Below, in pieces: positions 1-8,893 of a stretch of DNA of 41,228 nt. This stretch comes from Gammaproteobacteria bacterium (GTDB taxonomy: Bacteria; Pseudomonadota; Gammaproteobacteria; Steroidobacterales; Steroidobacteraceae): contig VBNP01000025.1 of assembly GCA_005877965.1 (NCBI GenBank), positions 1 through 41,228 on the forward strand. The letters run 5' to 3'. The notes under the pieces are model-generated. The model did not search any database. It saw only the letters and a list, made by a program, of their open reading frames with translations, and was not told the origin of the DNA. The translations under genes and the position numbers were made by a program. Position 1 is the first letter of the stretch. Each line of letters starts with the position of its first letter.

Positions 1-1
1 C

Positions 2-634
2 GAAGTCTCGATCGGCGACACCATCAAGGTGGGTCGTCGCGGCTCCCTGAGCGGCCGCCTCACCGTCCACGGCGTGCAGGGGCATGTCGCCTACCCGCAG
101 CTCGCCGAGAACCCGGTGCACACGCTGGCGCCGGCACTGGCGGAGCTCACCGGTCGCGGGTGGGACCAGGGGACCGAGCACTTCCAGCCGACCACCTTCC
201 AGGTCTCCAACCTCAATGCGGGTACCGGTGCCCCGAACGTCATTCCAGGCGAGCTCAAGGCGCGCTTCAACCTGCGCTACTCGCCGGTGCAGACACTGGA
301 GCAGCTCAAGACGACAGTGGAAGAGATCCTGCGCCGCCACCGCGTGCGCTACACGCTGGAGTGGTACGTGTCGGGGGAGCCGTTCTACACCGCGCCCGGC
401 CTGCTGTGCGCGGCGGTGGGGGATGCGGTGGCGCAGGTGACCGGCGCGCGCCCGAAGCTATCCACCGGCGGAGGCACGTCCGACGGACGTTTCATCGCAC
501 CGCTCGGAGCGGAAGTGGTCGAGCTCGGCGTGGTGAACGCCTCTATCCACAAGGTCAACGAGTGCGTGCGGCTCGCGGACATCGACGCCCTGCATCGCAT
601 GTACGTCAACCTGCTGCGCCGGCTCCTCGCCTGA
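2..634 (+). CDS. dapE: Succinyl-diaminopimelate desuccinylase, C-terminal part
   Basis: This is the C-terminal ~210 residues of DapE; the 5' part lies outside the window. The enzyme is the cytoplasmic di-zinc M20-family amidohydrolase that hydrolyses N-succinyl-LL-2,6-diaminopimelate to succinate and LL-diaminopimelate in lysine and peptidoglycan-precursor synthesis. Visible family landmarks are HGVQGHVAYP and NPVH of the dimerisation domain, AGTGAPNVIPGEL, the STGGGTSDGRF segment near the active site, and ELGVVNASIHKVNE near the C terminus, whose histidine is a metal ligand in the family. The reading frame is open from base 2. The last 29 bases overlap the convergent dsbB gene tail to tail. 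The match to E. coli DapE is close along its whole length, so the call is secure. Confidence 0.96.
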   Translation, partial: EVSIGDTIKVGRRGSLSGRLTVHGVQGHVAYPQLAENPVHTLAPALAELTGRGWDQGTEHFQPTTFQVSNLNAGTGAPNVIPGELKARFNLRYSPVQTLEQLKTTVEEILRRHRVRYTLEWYVSGEPFYTAPGLLCAAVGDAVAQVTGARPKLSTGGGTSDGRFIAPLGAEVVELGVVNASIHKVNECVRLADIDALHRMYVNLLRRLLA

Positions 635-1109
635 GATTCGCCGTCACGCCCAAGCCGCCAAGAACCAGCGCCCAGATCAGCACCCACGCCGGCATGGCGA
701 GGCCGAGGAATCGCCAGTTGACCTCGCCGCACTCCCCGCTCCCGGTGAGCACCTTGCGGATCACCTGCCACAGCGGCGTGAACTTCAAGAGCACCGCGAG
801 CGGGGCGCCACAGGACGGCAGGGAGCCGGGCGGCAGGCTCTGCACATACACGTGCCGGGCGGCCACCGCGAGCGTGGCCAGCGCGGCCGCTGCGATCAGC
901 AGCGCATAGCCGAAGGCGCCGCGGCCGCGCGGGTTGTGAAGCGCCGCCGCGAGAAACACCACTCCCAGCAGCGCCATGCCGATGCGCTGGAAGATACACA
1001 GCGGGCAGGGATCCAGGCCCAGGTGGAACTGGCTGTACAGGGCGTACGCGAGCAGCCCCGCGCACACGGCAAAGCCTGCGAAATTGACCAGACGGCGATG
1101 GGCTCGCAC
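606..1109 (-). CDS. dsbB: Disulfide bond formation protein B
   Basis: Inner-membrane quinone reductase that reoxidises periplasmic DsbA and passes electrons to ubiquinone. The 167-residue product has four hydrophobic helices and both periplasmic cysteine pairs: Cys35-Pro-Leu-Cys38, followed by Arg42 (the quinone-interacting arginine position of the family), and Cys100/Cys127 in the second loop. Length is close to the E. coli protein (176 aa). The start is a GTG at 1109, 20 bases after the phoU stop, with only a weak Shine-Dalgarno sequence. The 3' end overlaps dapE on the other strand by 29 bases. It may be co-transcribed with phoU, though a functional link is not expected. Confidence 0.93.
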   Translation of the reverse strand: MRAHRRLVNFAGFAVCAGLLAYALYSQFHLGLDPCPLCIFQRIGMALLGVVFLAAALHNPRGRGAFGYALLIAAAALATLAVAARHVYVQSLPPGSLPSCGAPLAVLLKFTPLWQVIRKVLTGSGECGEVNWRFLGLAMPAWVLIWALVLGGLGVTANLRRGAGAAG

Positions 1110-1129
1110 GCGCTTGGCTGGCGCGGCCC

Positions 1130-1879
1130 TTAGTCGGACGGCGCCGCGGCCGCACCGGCGGCGCGGCCCTCGCGCAGCTCGCGCTCGACGTCATCAAGAG
1201 AGGTGTGGCGGATGTCCTTGCCGTGCACCATGTAGATGACGTACTCGCTGATGTTCTTGGCGTGATCCCCGATGCGCTCGAGCGCACGCACCACCCACAT
1301 GACATCCAGGGCACGGCGGATGGTGCGCGGATCCTCCATCATGAAGGTGATGCTCTGGCGCTGGATCGCCTCGTATTCCTCATCCACCAGGCGGTCCTGG
1401 CGCGCCACGCGCAGCGCCGAGTCGACGTCCATGCGCGCGAACGCATCGAGCGCGTCGTGCACCATCTCCGAGACCACCCGCCCGAGATGCTTGATCTCGC
1501 GGTACTTGTCGGCCGGGCGCTCCATGGTCGCAAGCCGCGAGGCGATGTAGCCGATCTTCTCGCCCTCATCGCCGATGCGCTCCAGATCGGTGATGGTCTT
1601 GATGATCGCCACGATCACGCGCAGATCCCCGGCGGCCGGGGCGCGCGTCGCGAGGATGCGGCTGCATTCCTCGTCGATGGCCACCTCCATGTTGTTCACC
1701 AAGGTGTCATCGAGCGCCACCGCCTCCCCGAGCGTGCTGTCGCCCTCCACCAGCGCGGTGATGGCCTTGTGCAGCTGCTGCTCGACGAAGCCGCCCATGC
1801 CGAGCACCTTGCTGCGCACGCGCTCGAGGTCTTCGTTGAAGCGACGCGAGATGTGGTGACTGAGGTCGGCGGTTTCCAT
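1130..1879 (-). CDS. phoU: Phosphate signalling protein PhoU
   Basis: PhoU is the cytoplasmic negative regulator that couples the Pst phosphate transporter to PhoR, keeping the Pho regulon off when phosphate is plentiful. The 249-residue product has the usual two tandem PhoU repeats of three-helix bundles. Typical signatures are HISRRFNEDLERVRSKVL at the N terminus, TITDLERIGDEGEKI in repeat 1 and VVRALERIGDHAKNISEYV in repeat 2; the E/D-rich faces are metal-binding in the family. It follows phoR on the same strand after about 180 bases with no clear gene. The pst transporter genes that usually sit beside phoU are not in this window. The C-terminal tail is low-complexity (alanine-rich). Confidence 0.96.
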   Translation of the reverse strand: METADLSHHISRRFNEDLERVRSKVLGMGGFVEQQLHKAITALVEGDSTLGEAVALDDTLVNNMEVAIDEECSRILATRAPAAGDLRVIVAIIKTITDLERIGDEGEKIGYIASRLATMERPADKYREIKHLGRVVSEMVHDALDAFARMDVDSALRVARQDRLVDEEYEAIQRQSITFMMEDPRTIRRALDVMWVVRALERIGDHAKNISEYVIYMVHGKDIRHTSLDDVERELREGRAAGAAAAPSD

Positions 1880-2057
1880 CAGTTGGCGTCTCCGGCTTCG
1901 CTCGTCTGCCGGCGCGCGGCGATACGGGCGATAATAACGGAACTGCGGCTGACAGCCAGCGTGGCACGCAAACCTCCCCAGGGTCGTCCGGCAGCGTGTC
2001 GGTCCTGTGACGGCTCGGCTAAGAGTTTCTTACGAATTAGGCAGTTGCGCAGAGAAT

Positions 2058-3383
2058 CTAAGCCGTTGCGCTGGTCAGGGGCTGGAGCTGCGCCTTGATG
2101 CGCTCGGGCGGGAAATGGCAGGTGAAGGTGCTGCCGCCTCCGAGCGTGCTCCGCACTTCGAGCGTCGCACCGTGGCGCTGCAGCACGTGTTTCACGATCG
2201 CCAGCCCCAGGCCCGAGCCGCCGGTGGCGCGCGAGCGCCCGGCGTCGACGCGATAGAAGCGCTCCGTGAGACGCGGAATGTGCTCGGGCGGAATGCCCAT
2301 GCCGGTATCGCTCACCGCGAAATGACCGCCGTCCTCATCGACCCACCAGCGCATCTCGAGCGAGCCTTCGGCCGGGGTGAACTTGGCGGCATTGTCGACC
2401 AGGTTGGAGAACGCCGAGTGGATCTCCGGCTCGTCGCCGATGAGCCGGGCGTCGGAGTCGACGCGCACCCGCACGTCGCGCGGGTGTACCGGCCGCGCCA
2501 GGGTGTCCTTGCGCAGCAGCGCGAGCAGCGCCACGACGTCGATCGGCTCACCGCCGACGATCTCGCCGGTCTCCTCGAGCCGCGACAGCTCGAGCAGATC
2601 GCGGATGATGGCGGTCATGCGCTCCGCCTGGCGGCGCATCTCGGCGAGCGGTGCGTGCAGATCCGGATCGAGCGCCGGATCCTGGCCGAGAGTCTCCAGG
2701 TAGCCTGAGATCACGGTGAGGGGGGAGCGCAGCTCGTGCGAGGCGTTCGCCACGAAATCTCGCCGCACCGCCTCGAGACGCATCTGGCGCGACACGTCGC
2801 TCACCAGCAGCAGCAGCTGCCCGTCCCCATACGGGGCGACCTGCAGCGACAGGTAACAGTCCTCCCCGGTCATCGGGCGGATGATCACCGGGTTGCTGAA
2901 GTCCTGTCGCGCCAGGTAGCGCACGAACTCCGGCTCGCGCAGCAGGTTCTCGATGCGCATGCCGAGGTCGGCCGTGCGGCGCAGACTCAGCAGCCGCGCC
3001 GCCATGCGGTTGAACCACACGATCTCGCGCTGCGCGTTGAGGATGACCACGCCGTTTGGCAGCGCCGCGGTGGAGCGCTGCAACTGGCGCATGAGCTGCA
3101 CGAAACGCTGCTTGTGGAAACGCTTGCGACGGTGCAGGCGCACGATCTGGGCGATGATCTCGCCCCACACCCCGCCGATGTCGGGCGGATCAGCGTAGCT
3201 GCGGTGGCGCAGCCACCATTCGAGGCGAGCGAGGTTCGCGAGCACCCAGGCGAGATGCAGCGCGAGTGCGGCGGCGAGCCCGCCGAAAGGGTTGCCGAAC
3301 AGCCAGCCGGCGCCGAATCCGGTCACGGCGGTGCCGAGCAACCGAACGGCCGCGAACCCCCATGCCTGTGTCGCCGGTTGCAT
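2058..3383 (-). CDS. phoR: Phosphate regulon sensor histidine kinase PhoR
   Basis: Membrane-anchored sensor kinase of the PhoR-PhoB phosphate-starvation system. Order: two short hydrophobic segments within residues ~8-52 with almost no periplasmic loop (typical of PhoR), a basic linker, a PAS domain at ~100-200, the H-box with His216 in ANASHELRSPL, an N-box (SNLVDNAAKFTP), then the G boxes DTGMGIPPE and GGSGLGLAIVKHV. The frame is open further upstream into phoB, but the ATG at 3383 is preferred: it follows an AAGG Shine-Dalgarno sequence and gives 441 residues, close to E. coli PhoR (431). It starts 46 bases after the phoB stop and is very probably co-transcribed from the PHO-box promoter upstream of phoB. 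Confidence 0.96.
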   Translation of the reverse strand: MQPATQAWGFAAVRLLGTAVTGFGAGWLFGNPFGGLAAALALHLAWVLANLARLEWWLRHRSYADPPDIGGVWGEIIAQIVRLHRRKRFHKQRFVQLMRQLQRSTAALPNGVVILNAQREIVWFNRMAARLLSLRRTADLGMRIENLLREPEFVRYLARQDFSNPVIIRPMTGEDCYLSLQVAPYGDGQLLLLVSDVSRQMRLEAVRRDFVANASHELRSPLTVISGYLETLGQDPALDPDLHAPLAEMRRQAERMTAIIRDLLELSRLEETGEIVGGEPIDVVALLALLRKDTLARPVHPRDVRVRVDSDARLIGDEPEIHSAFSNLVDNAAKFTPAEGSLEMRWWVDEDGGHFAVSDTGMGIPPEHIPRLTERFYRVDAGRSRATGGSGLGLAIVKHVLQRHGATLEVRSTLGGGSTFTCHFPPERIKAQLQPLTSATA

Positions 3384-3429
3384 CTGTGACACGCGCCTTA
3401 TGTAGACCGTGCGCCCTGGGATGGTGCGC

Positions 3430-4125
3430 CTAGATGGTACGCGCCGAGAAGCGATAACCCGAGCCGCGGACCGTCTGTACGAAGCGATCGTACCCGAAAT
3501 CCTCGAGCGCCTTGCGCAGGCGGCGGATGTGCACGTCGATGGTGCGTTCCTCCACGTACACGTTGCCGCCCCAGATGCGATCAAGCAGCTGATCGCGCGT
3601 GTACACGCGCTCCGGGTGCGTCATGAAGAACTCGAGCATGCGGTATTCGGTGGGCCCGAGCGCCACCGTACGCTCGCCGACCGTCACCCGGTGGCTTCCC
3701 TGATCGAGGACCAGGCCGTCGAATTCGATGAGCTCCTCGACGCCAGTGGGACCGCTCCGGCGCAGCACGGCGTTGATGCGCGCCAGCAGTTCCCGCGGCG
3801 AGAAGGGCTTGGTGACGTAATCATCCGCTCCGCCCTCGAGGCCGGCGACCTTGTCGCCCTCCTCGGCGCGCGCGGTGAGCATGATGACCGGCAGCTCGCG
3901 CGTTTCGCGGTCGCGCTTCAGCGAGCGCGTCAGCTCCAGCCCGCTCATGTCCGGCAGCATCCAGTCCACCAGCACCAGGTCGGGGCGCGCATCCGCCAGG
4001 GCGGCGCGTGCGGCGCGGCAATCCTCCGCTTCCCGGACCTCGAAACCGGCGCGTTTCAGGCCGAAAGCGATCATTTCGCGGATCGGACGCTCGTCCTCGA
4101 CGATCAGTACCTGTTTGGCGGGCAT
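3430..4125 (-). CDS. phoB: Phosphate regulon response regulator PhoB
   Basis: OmpR/PhoB-type response regulator (231 aa) that activates phosphate-starvation genes when phosphorylated by PhoR. The receiver domain (1-~120) has the acidic pair Asp11/Glu12, phospho-acceptor Asp54 in VDWMLPD, Thr84 in IMLTAR and Lys106 in VTKPFSP. The C-terminal winged helix includes LGPTEYRMLEFFM, RTIDVHIRRLRKAL and the terminal VRGSGYRF. All signature residues are present and length matches the E. coli protein (229 aa). It is the first gene of the phoB-phoR operon and carries a PHO box 43 bases before its start, consistent with autoregulation. Confidence 0.97.
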   Translation of the reverse strand: MPAKQVLIVEDERPIREMIAFGLKRAGFEVREAEDCRAARAALADARPDLVLVDWMLPDMSGLELTRSLKRDRETRELPVIMLTARAEEGDKVAGLEGGADDYVTKPFSPRELLARINAVLRRSGPTGVEELIEFDGLVLDQGSHRVTVGERTVALGPTEYRMLEFFMTHPERVYTRDQLLDRIWGGNVYVEERTIDVHIRRLRKALEDFGYDRFVQTVRGSGYRFSARTI

Positions 4126-4150
4126 GGTGTTGATTCCGCAGCAGCGCGGC

Positions 4151-4185
4151 TATTACAGAGGCTCCGTGTTGCAGATTCATGACAC
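4151..4185 (-). promoter_or_regulatory. PHO box and -10 element of phoB
   Basis: Read on the minus strand, 4185-4168 is GTGTCATGAATCTGCAAC, matching the enterobacterial PHO box (CTGTCATAAATCTGTCAT) at 13 of 18 positions, including TGTCAT and AATCTG of the two repeats. Ten bases further on, TGTAATA (4157-4151) is a plausible -10 element. Activated Pho promoters replace the -35 box with a PHO box about 10-11 bases upstream of the -10, which is the spacing seen here. The site lies in the 79-base gap between tsaB and phoB. Confidence 0.65.
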
Positions 4186-4204
4186 CGCCGCGGCAGGTGT
4201 CAGT

Positions 4205-4912
4205 TTAATGGCCGTCCCCCGTGGCGTGGGCTACATCGTCGCGCAGATACACCGGTAGGGCCTGCTCGGCGGGCAAAACGCGCCCGCACGCCACTTCCGG
4301 GAGCGCCAGTCGCGCAATCTCGGCCGCGCGCGGCAGCAGCCCGTCATGGACGCGCTCCAGATGTCCGGCCAGGGCCGAACGCAGCTCCGGGTAGGCGGCA
4401 AACCCGGATCCGGCCGCATGCACGGCGCCAGGCGCTTTCGACCAGCTCGCCGGCAGGGTCACCGCGGCCGGTCTGCCGACCTGCTCTTCCTGCGCCGCGG
4501 CCGCGACCGCCCCCGCTGCCGCACGCTCGAAGCAGCCCCAATACACCTCGTGCATGCGCGCATCGTTGCACACCAGTACGCGCGTCACCGCCGCGTCCAG
4601 TTCCATCACCCGTTGCGCGAGCGCGCGCAGATCGGAGATCGGCACCACCGGCAGGCCCGCGCCGAACGCCAGCCCCTGCGCCACGCTCGCCGCCAGCCGC
4701 ACGCCGGTGAAGGAGCCCGGGCCGCGACCGAAGGCAATCGCACTCAGTGCGCCGAGGGACATGTCGGCCTCCTTCAGCAGCGCATCGGCCATCGGCAGGA
4801 TGTGCTCGGCGTGGCCGCGCTCGAGGAGCTGCTCGCGCGCGATCAGCCGCCGGCCGATCAGGAGCGCGACCGAGCAGTTCTCGGTGGCGCTGTCGAGCGC
4901 GAGAATTCTCAC
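4205..4912 (-). CDS. tsaB: tRNA threonylcarbamoyladenosine biosynthesis protein TsaB
   Basis: TsaB (YeaZ) is the non-catalytic ASKHA-fold partner of TsaD in forming the t6A37 modification of ANN-decoding tRNAs. The 235-residue product shows the N-terminal ILALDSATENCSVAL phosphate-1 region, the RGHAEHILPM segment and the highly conserved GPGSFTGVRLA motif, followed by the usual variable C-terminal half. The start is GTG at 4912, forming a GTGA overlap with the stop of the upstream yoaA-like gene, so the two are translationally coupled. A yeaZ/yoaA neighbourhood is also found in E. coli and relatives. Length matches the family (231 aa in E. coli). Confidence 0.94.
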   Translation of the reverse strand: MRILALDSATENCSVALLIGRRLIAREQLLERGHAEHILPMADALLKEADMSLGALSAIAFGRGPGSFTGVRLAASVAQGLAFGAGLPVVPISDLRALAQRVMELDAAVTRVLVCNDARMHEVYWGCFERAAAGAVAAAAQEEQVGRPAAVTLPASWSKAPGAVHAAGSGFAAYPELRSALAGHLERVHDGLLPRAAEIARLALPEVACGRVLPAEQALPVYLRDDVAHATGDGH

Positions 4913-6945
4913 GGCGCGCTCGCCGCCCGCGCCGGCGGCGCCGCGCGCGGCGCATGCCGGCGCAGGAAACGCCGTGCCTCCGCGGCATCCTGCGTCACGG
5001 TCATCGCCGGCAGGGCGGCGAGAAACACCCGGCCGTAGCCGCGGCCGAGCATGCGCGGATCGCAGATGACCACCACGCCGTAGTCGTCCTCGCTGCGGAT
5101 CAGGCGCCCCGCCCCCTGCTTGAGCGCCAGTGCCGCTTCCGGAAGCTGGTAGTCACGAAAGGCGTTGCCGCCGCTCGCCGTGAGGTGCTCGATACGCGCG
5201 CGCACCAGCGGATCGTCCGGCGAGGCGAACGGCAGCTTCTCGATCACCACCAGGCGCAGTGCCTCGCCCTTCACGTCCACGCCCTCCCAGAAGCTCGCCG
5301 TGCCGAGCAGCACGCCGTTGCCGTCGGCGCGGAATTCCTGCAGCAACCGCTCCCGCGGCGCCTCCCCCTGGACGAACAGCCGGTAGGGTGCGCCATCCGC
5401 CCAGCGCGCGCGCAGCAGCGCTGCGCCCTGCGAGAGGGCGCGGTGACTGGTGAACAGCACGAATGCGCCACCGCCTGAGGCCTCGATGAGCGGTACGGCG
5501 GTGTCGATTACCGCCGGCACGTAGCTCGCTGCGGCCGGCTCCGGCAATCCCACGGGCAGGTACAGCAGGCTCTGCCGCTCGTGATCAAAGGGACTGTCGA
5601 TCCGCAGCGTCGCGGCTTCGGTGAGCCCGAGTCTGCCGGTGAAGTGTCCGAACTCCTCGCCGAGGGAAAGCGTGGCGGAAGTGAAGATCCAGGCGCCGCG
5701 GCGCCCCTGCACCAGCCCCCGGAAGCGCTCCGAGATGTCGAACGGCATGAGGCTGAGGGTAAAGCCGCGCGCCGTGACCTCGAGCGTGCGCGCGCCCTCG
5801 AGCTCATCGACCGCGGCAATCCGCGCCAGGCTCGCCGCGAGCTCCGCGGTACGTGCGGCCAGTTGTGCAAGCGCGCTCTGTATGTCGGCGCCGGCCAGGG
5901 CTGCTGCCAGATCTTCCAATGACTGCATGAGCCCCCGCACCGCCGCGCTCACTGCGAAGTCGCCCGGGTTCCACGCGAACCGCCCGGAGGCGCGCGCGCT
6001 TGCGGCACGCACCTGGCCCAGAGCATCTTCCGCGGCGCGCACCGCCGCGGGCGCCTGCCGCGCCTCCTGGCCCCTCGAGCCAGCCGCGGCACGCGCGCTC
6101 AGCTCGAGCCGCACATCCTTCAGGAGCAACTCCACCTGGCGGCTGCTCACGTGGGCGCCGAAGAACTGCGTGGCGAGATCCGGGATCTGATGAGCCTCGT
6201 CGAGAATGACCGCGTCGGCGGATCCGAGCAGGTCCCCGAACCCGTCCTCCTTGAGCGCAAGATCCGCCAGCAGCAGGTGGTGGTTTACGATGACGATGTC
6301 CGCCTCCAGCGCCTCGCGTCGCGCCAGCACCACGTGACAGCGGGAGATTTCCGGACACCGCACCCCCAGGCAGCTCTCGCGGGTGGCGGTGATCTGCGGC
6401 CACACCGGGTGGGAGTCCGACAGGCCACGCACTTCCGCCAGGTCCCCGCGCCGCGTGGTGCGCGCCCAGCGCCGGATGCGTGCCAGCATGGCATGCGAGG
6501 CGCGCGGCCGGGCGGCAGCCGATTGCTCCAGCGTCAGTTGCTCGCCGCCCTCGTCTGCGCGCGCCAGGCGGTAGCGGCACAGATAATTCGCGCGACCCTT
6601 GAGCAGGGCGACACGCGCCGGGCGCCCGAGCGCCGCGGCTACCAGCGGCAGGTCCTTGGAGAACAGCTGGTCCTGCAGCGTGCGCGTGCCGGTCGAGATC
6701 AGCACGCGCGCGCCACACAGCAGCGCCGGCACCAGGTAAGCGAAGGTTTTGCCGGTGCCGGTGCCCGCCTCCACCACCAGTGACTCGCGTGCGGCGAGCG
6801 CTCCGGCCACGCGCTCCGCCATCAGCAGTTGTTCGCGCCGCACCTTGAAACCGGTGAGCGCCCGCTCGAGCGGTCCGCCGTGACCGAAAATGTCCTCGAG
6901 ATCCAACATGTCGGGGAGCGCCTGCGCTAAGCCTGGGGTGACCAT
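4909..6945 (-). CDS. yoaA: ATP-dependent DNA helicase, DinG/YoaA family
   Basis: Superfamily 2 XPD-like 5'-3' helicase with an iron-sulfur cluster, implicated in DNA repair; YoaA in E. coli works with the HolC clamp-loader subunit. Seen in the 678-residue product: Walker A GTGTGKT (61-67), four FeS-cluster cysteines Cys123, Cys192, Cys197 and Cys203 with XPD-type spacing, the NHHLLLADL segment, the DEAH box (249-252), TSATLSLG motif III region, and ASFWEGVDVKGE and GAGRLIRSEDDYG of helicase domain 2. The start ATG at 6945 gives a short extension before the family core. It overlaps tsaB by four bases. YoaA is favoured over DinG because of length and the tsaB neighbour. Confidence 0.92.
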   Translation of the reverse strand: MVTPGLAQALPDMLDLEDIFGHGGPLERALTGFKVRREQLLMAERVAGALAARESLVVEAGTGTGKTFAYLVPALLCGARVLISTGTRTLQDQLFSKDLPLVAAALGRPARVALLKGRANYLCRYRLARADEGGEQLTLEQSAAARPRASHAMLARIRRWARTTRRGDLAEVRGLSDSHPVWPQITATRESCLGVRCPEISRCHVVLARREALEADIVIVNHHLLLADLALKEDGFGDLLGSADAVILDEAHQIPDLATQFFGAHVSSRQVELLLKDVRLELSARAAAGSRGQEARQAPAAVRAAEDALGQVRAASARASGRFAWNPGDFAVSAAVRGLMQSLEDLAAALAGADIQSALAQLAARTAELAASLARIAAVDELEGARTLEVTARGFTLSLMPFDISERFRGLVQGRRGAWIFTSATLSLGEEFGHFTGRLGLTEAATLRIDSPFDHERQSLLYLPVGLPEPAAASYVPAVIDTAVPLIEASGGGAFVLFTSHRALSQGAALLRARWADGAPYRLFVQGEAPRERLLQEFRADGNGVLLGTASFWEGVDVKGEALRLVVIEKLPFASPDDPLVRARIEHLTASGGNAFRDYQLPEAALALKQGAGRLIRSEDDYGVVVICDPRMLGRGYGRVFLAALPAMTVTQDAAEARRFLRRHAPRAAPPARAASAP

Positions 6946-7094
6946 CCTGGCGCGCGTTCGAGGGGCGTGTCGAGACGCATATCTTACTGAATTTCCTGCA
7001 AACTGGTACGCGGCGCGCCGATGGACGAAAATGGGGTCCGCATCGGTACTGTATCAGGGCCAGGGACCGGCCCGGGATATACTTGGAGCTACGG

Positions 7095-8867
7095 ATGGCT
7101 ACGGCCGCACATGCACTGACCCCGCTTGCGCAGCTGAGCCGCGCGGTGGCCGACTGGGTGAACTCGGTGCGCGAGCTGACGCAGCCGCGCGCGGTTCACT
7201 GGTGCGAGAGCACCGAGGCGGAAGCCCGGGAGCTGACGGCGCAGCTGCTGCGCGGCGCAGAGCTCACGGCGCTCAACCCCGAATACTTTCCCGGCTGTCA
7301 CCTGTATCGCTCGGCCCCGGGCGACGTGGCGCGCGTGGAGCATCTCACTTACATCTGCACGCGCTCGCAGGAAGATGCCGGTCCGAACAACCACTGGATG
7401 GACCCGCAGCAGGCGCACGCGAAGATGCGCGAGCTGTTTCGGGGCTGCATGCGCGGGCGCACTCTGTATGTGATCCCGTACTGCATGGGGCCGATCGACT
7501 CGCCACTGGCGCGCTGCGGCGTGGAGATCACCGACAGCGCTTACGTCGTGCTCAACATGCTGATCATGACGCGCGCCGGCCGCGCCGCGCTCGAGCGCAT
7601 CGCGCATGAGGGCGGTTTCGTGCGCGGGCTGCACTCCGTCGGCGAGCTCGATCCCGAGCGCCGTTTCATCATGCACTTTCCCGACGAACTGGCGATCGAG
7701 AGCTTCGGCTCCGGTTACGGCGGCAACGCGCTGCTCGGCAAGAAGTGCCACGCGCTGCGCATCGCCAGCTGGCAGGCGCGCGGCGAGGGCTGGCTCGCCG
7801 AGCACATGCTGATCGTGGGCCTGCAGAACCCGCGCGGCGAGACGCACTATCTCGCCTGCGCCTTTCCATCGGCCTGCGGCAAGACCAATCTCGCCATGCT
7901 GATTCCACCGGCCTCGCTCCCGGGCTGGCGCGCGTTCACGGTCGGTGATGACATCGCGTGGCTGCATCCGGGCGAGGACGGACGGCTGTGGGCCATCAAC
8001 CCGGAAGCGGGCTACTTCGGCGTGGTTCCGGGGACCAACCCCGAGACCAACCGCAACGCCTACGAGATGATCCGCCGCGACACCTTGTTCACGAATGTCG
8101 CACTCACCGCCGACAACCAGCCCTGGTGGGAGGGCCTGACGAGCGGCAAACCGGTGCTCGACTGGCAGGGTCGGCCGTACGATCCGGCGCGCGGCCCGGC
8201 GGCGCATCCGAATTCGCGTTTCACCGTGTCCGCGCGGCGCAACCCGGGTTACTCGCCCCACGCCGAAGACGCCCGCGGCGTGCCGATCAGCGCGCTCGTG
8301 TTCGGCGGCCGGCGGCGCGAGCTCGCGCCGCTGGTGTACGAGGCGCGCGACTGGAAGCACGGGGTGCTGGTCGGGGCATCGCTCGCCTCGGAAACCACCG
8401 CCGCGGCCGTCGGTCAGGTGGGTGTCACGAGGCGCGATCCGATGGCCATGCAACCGTTCTGCGGATACAACTTCGGCGACTACTGGCAGCACTGGCTCAA
8501 CATCGGCGCGAAACTCGCCCGCCCGCCGCGCGTCTACCACGTCAACTGGTTCCGGCGCGACGCGCACGGCAAATTCCTGTGGCCGGGCTACGGCGAGAAC
8601 CTGCGGGTGCTCGCCTGGATGCTGGATCGCTGCGCCGGCAGGGCGGGCGCGAGCGAATCGGCGATCGGGTGGCTGCCGCGGCCCGCGGACCTGGACACCC
8701 GCGGACTCAACGTGGGCGCCGATGCGCTCGCCGCCCTGCTCACGGTCGATCCGGCGCTGTGGCGCAAGGAGCTCGCCGAGCTGCGCGAGTATCTGGGCAG
8801 GTACGGCAGCCGCCTGCCGGCGGCGCTGCTCGCGGAGCTCGAAGCGACCGAGGAGCGGTTGGCCTGA
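7095..8867 (+). CDS. pckG: Phosphoenolpyruvate carboxykinase (GTP)
   Basis: Catalyses GTP-dependent interconversion of oxaloacetate and phosphoenolpyruvate plus CO2 in gluconeogenesis, in the cytoplasm. The 590-residue product has the GTP-class signature PSACGKTN (258-265) with the reactive P-loop cysteine 261, GGNALLGKKCHALRI with metal-binding lysine/histidine positions, the FTVGDDIAWL kinase-2 motif, ETNRNAYEM, and FGGRRRE of the nucleotide-binding region. The ATG at 7095 is preferred over an in-frame TTG four codons earlier, because GGAG at 7085-7088 is then correctly spaced. It is monocistronic and flanked by genes on the other strand. The GTP form, rather than the ATP form of enteric bacteria, fits xanthomonad-like and related lineages. 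Confidence 0.96.
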   Translation: MATAAHALTPLAQLSRAVADWVNSVRELTQPRAVHWCESTEAEARELTAQLLRGAELTALNPEYFPGCHLYRSAPGDVARVEHLTYICTRSQEDAGPNNHWMDPQQAHAKMRELFRGCMRGRTLYVIPYCMGPIDSPLARCGVEITDSAYVVLNMLIMTRAGRAALERIAHEGGFVRGLHSVGELDPERRFIMHFPDELAIESFGSGYGGNALLGKKCHALRIASWQARGEGWLAEHMLIVGLQNPRGETHYLACAFPSACGKTNLAMLIPPASLPGWRAFTVGDDIAWLHPGEDGRLWAINPEAGYFGVVPGTNPETNRNAYEMIRRDTLFTNVALTADNQPWWEGLTSGKPVLDWQGRPYDPARGPAAHPNSRFTVSARRNPGYSPHAEDARGVPISALVFGGRRRELAPLVYEARDWKHGVLVGASLASETTAAAVGQVGVTRRDPMAMQPFCGYNFGDYWQHWLNIGAKLARPPRVYHVNWFRRDAHGKFLWPGYGENLRVLAWMLDRCAGRAGASESAIGWLPRPADLDTRGLNVGADALAALLTVDPALWRKELAELREYLGRYGSRLPAALLAELEATEERLA

Positions 8868-8893
8868 GGTCGGTAGGTAGCGCCCGCGCCCCG

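Noticed and set aside
3384..3584. Upstream extension of the phoR frame into phoB
   Set aside because: It would overlap phoB by 155 bases and adds arginine-rich sequence; the ATG at 3383 has a ribosome site and family-like length.
7089..8567. 492-codon open frame antisense to the PEP carboxykinase gene
   Set aside because: Arg/His/Val-rich translation without domain signatures; arises from high GC third positions of the real gene.
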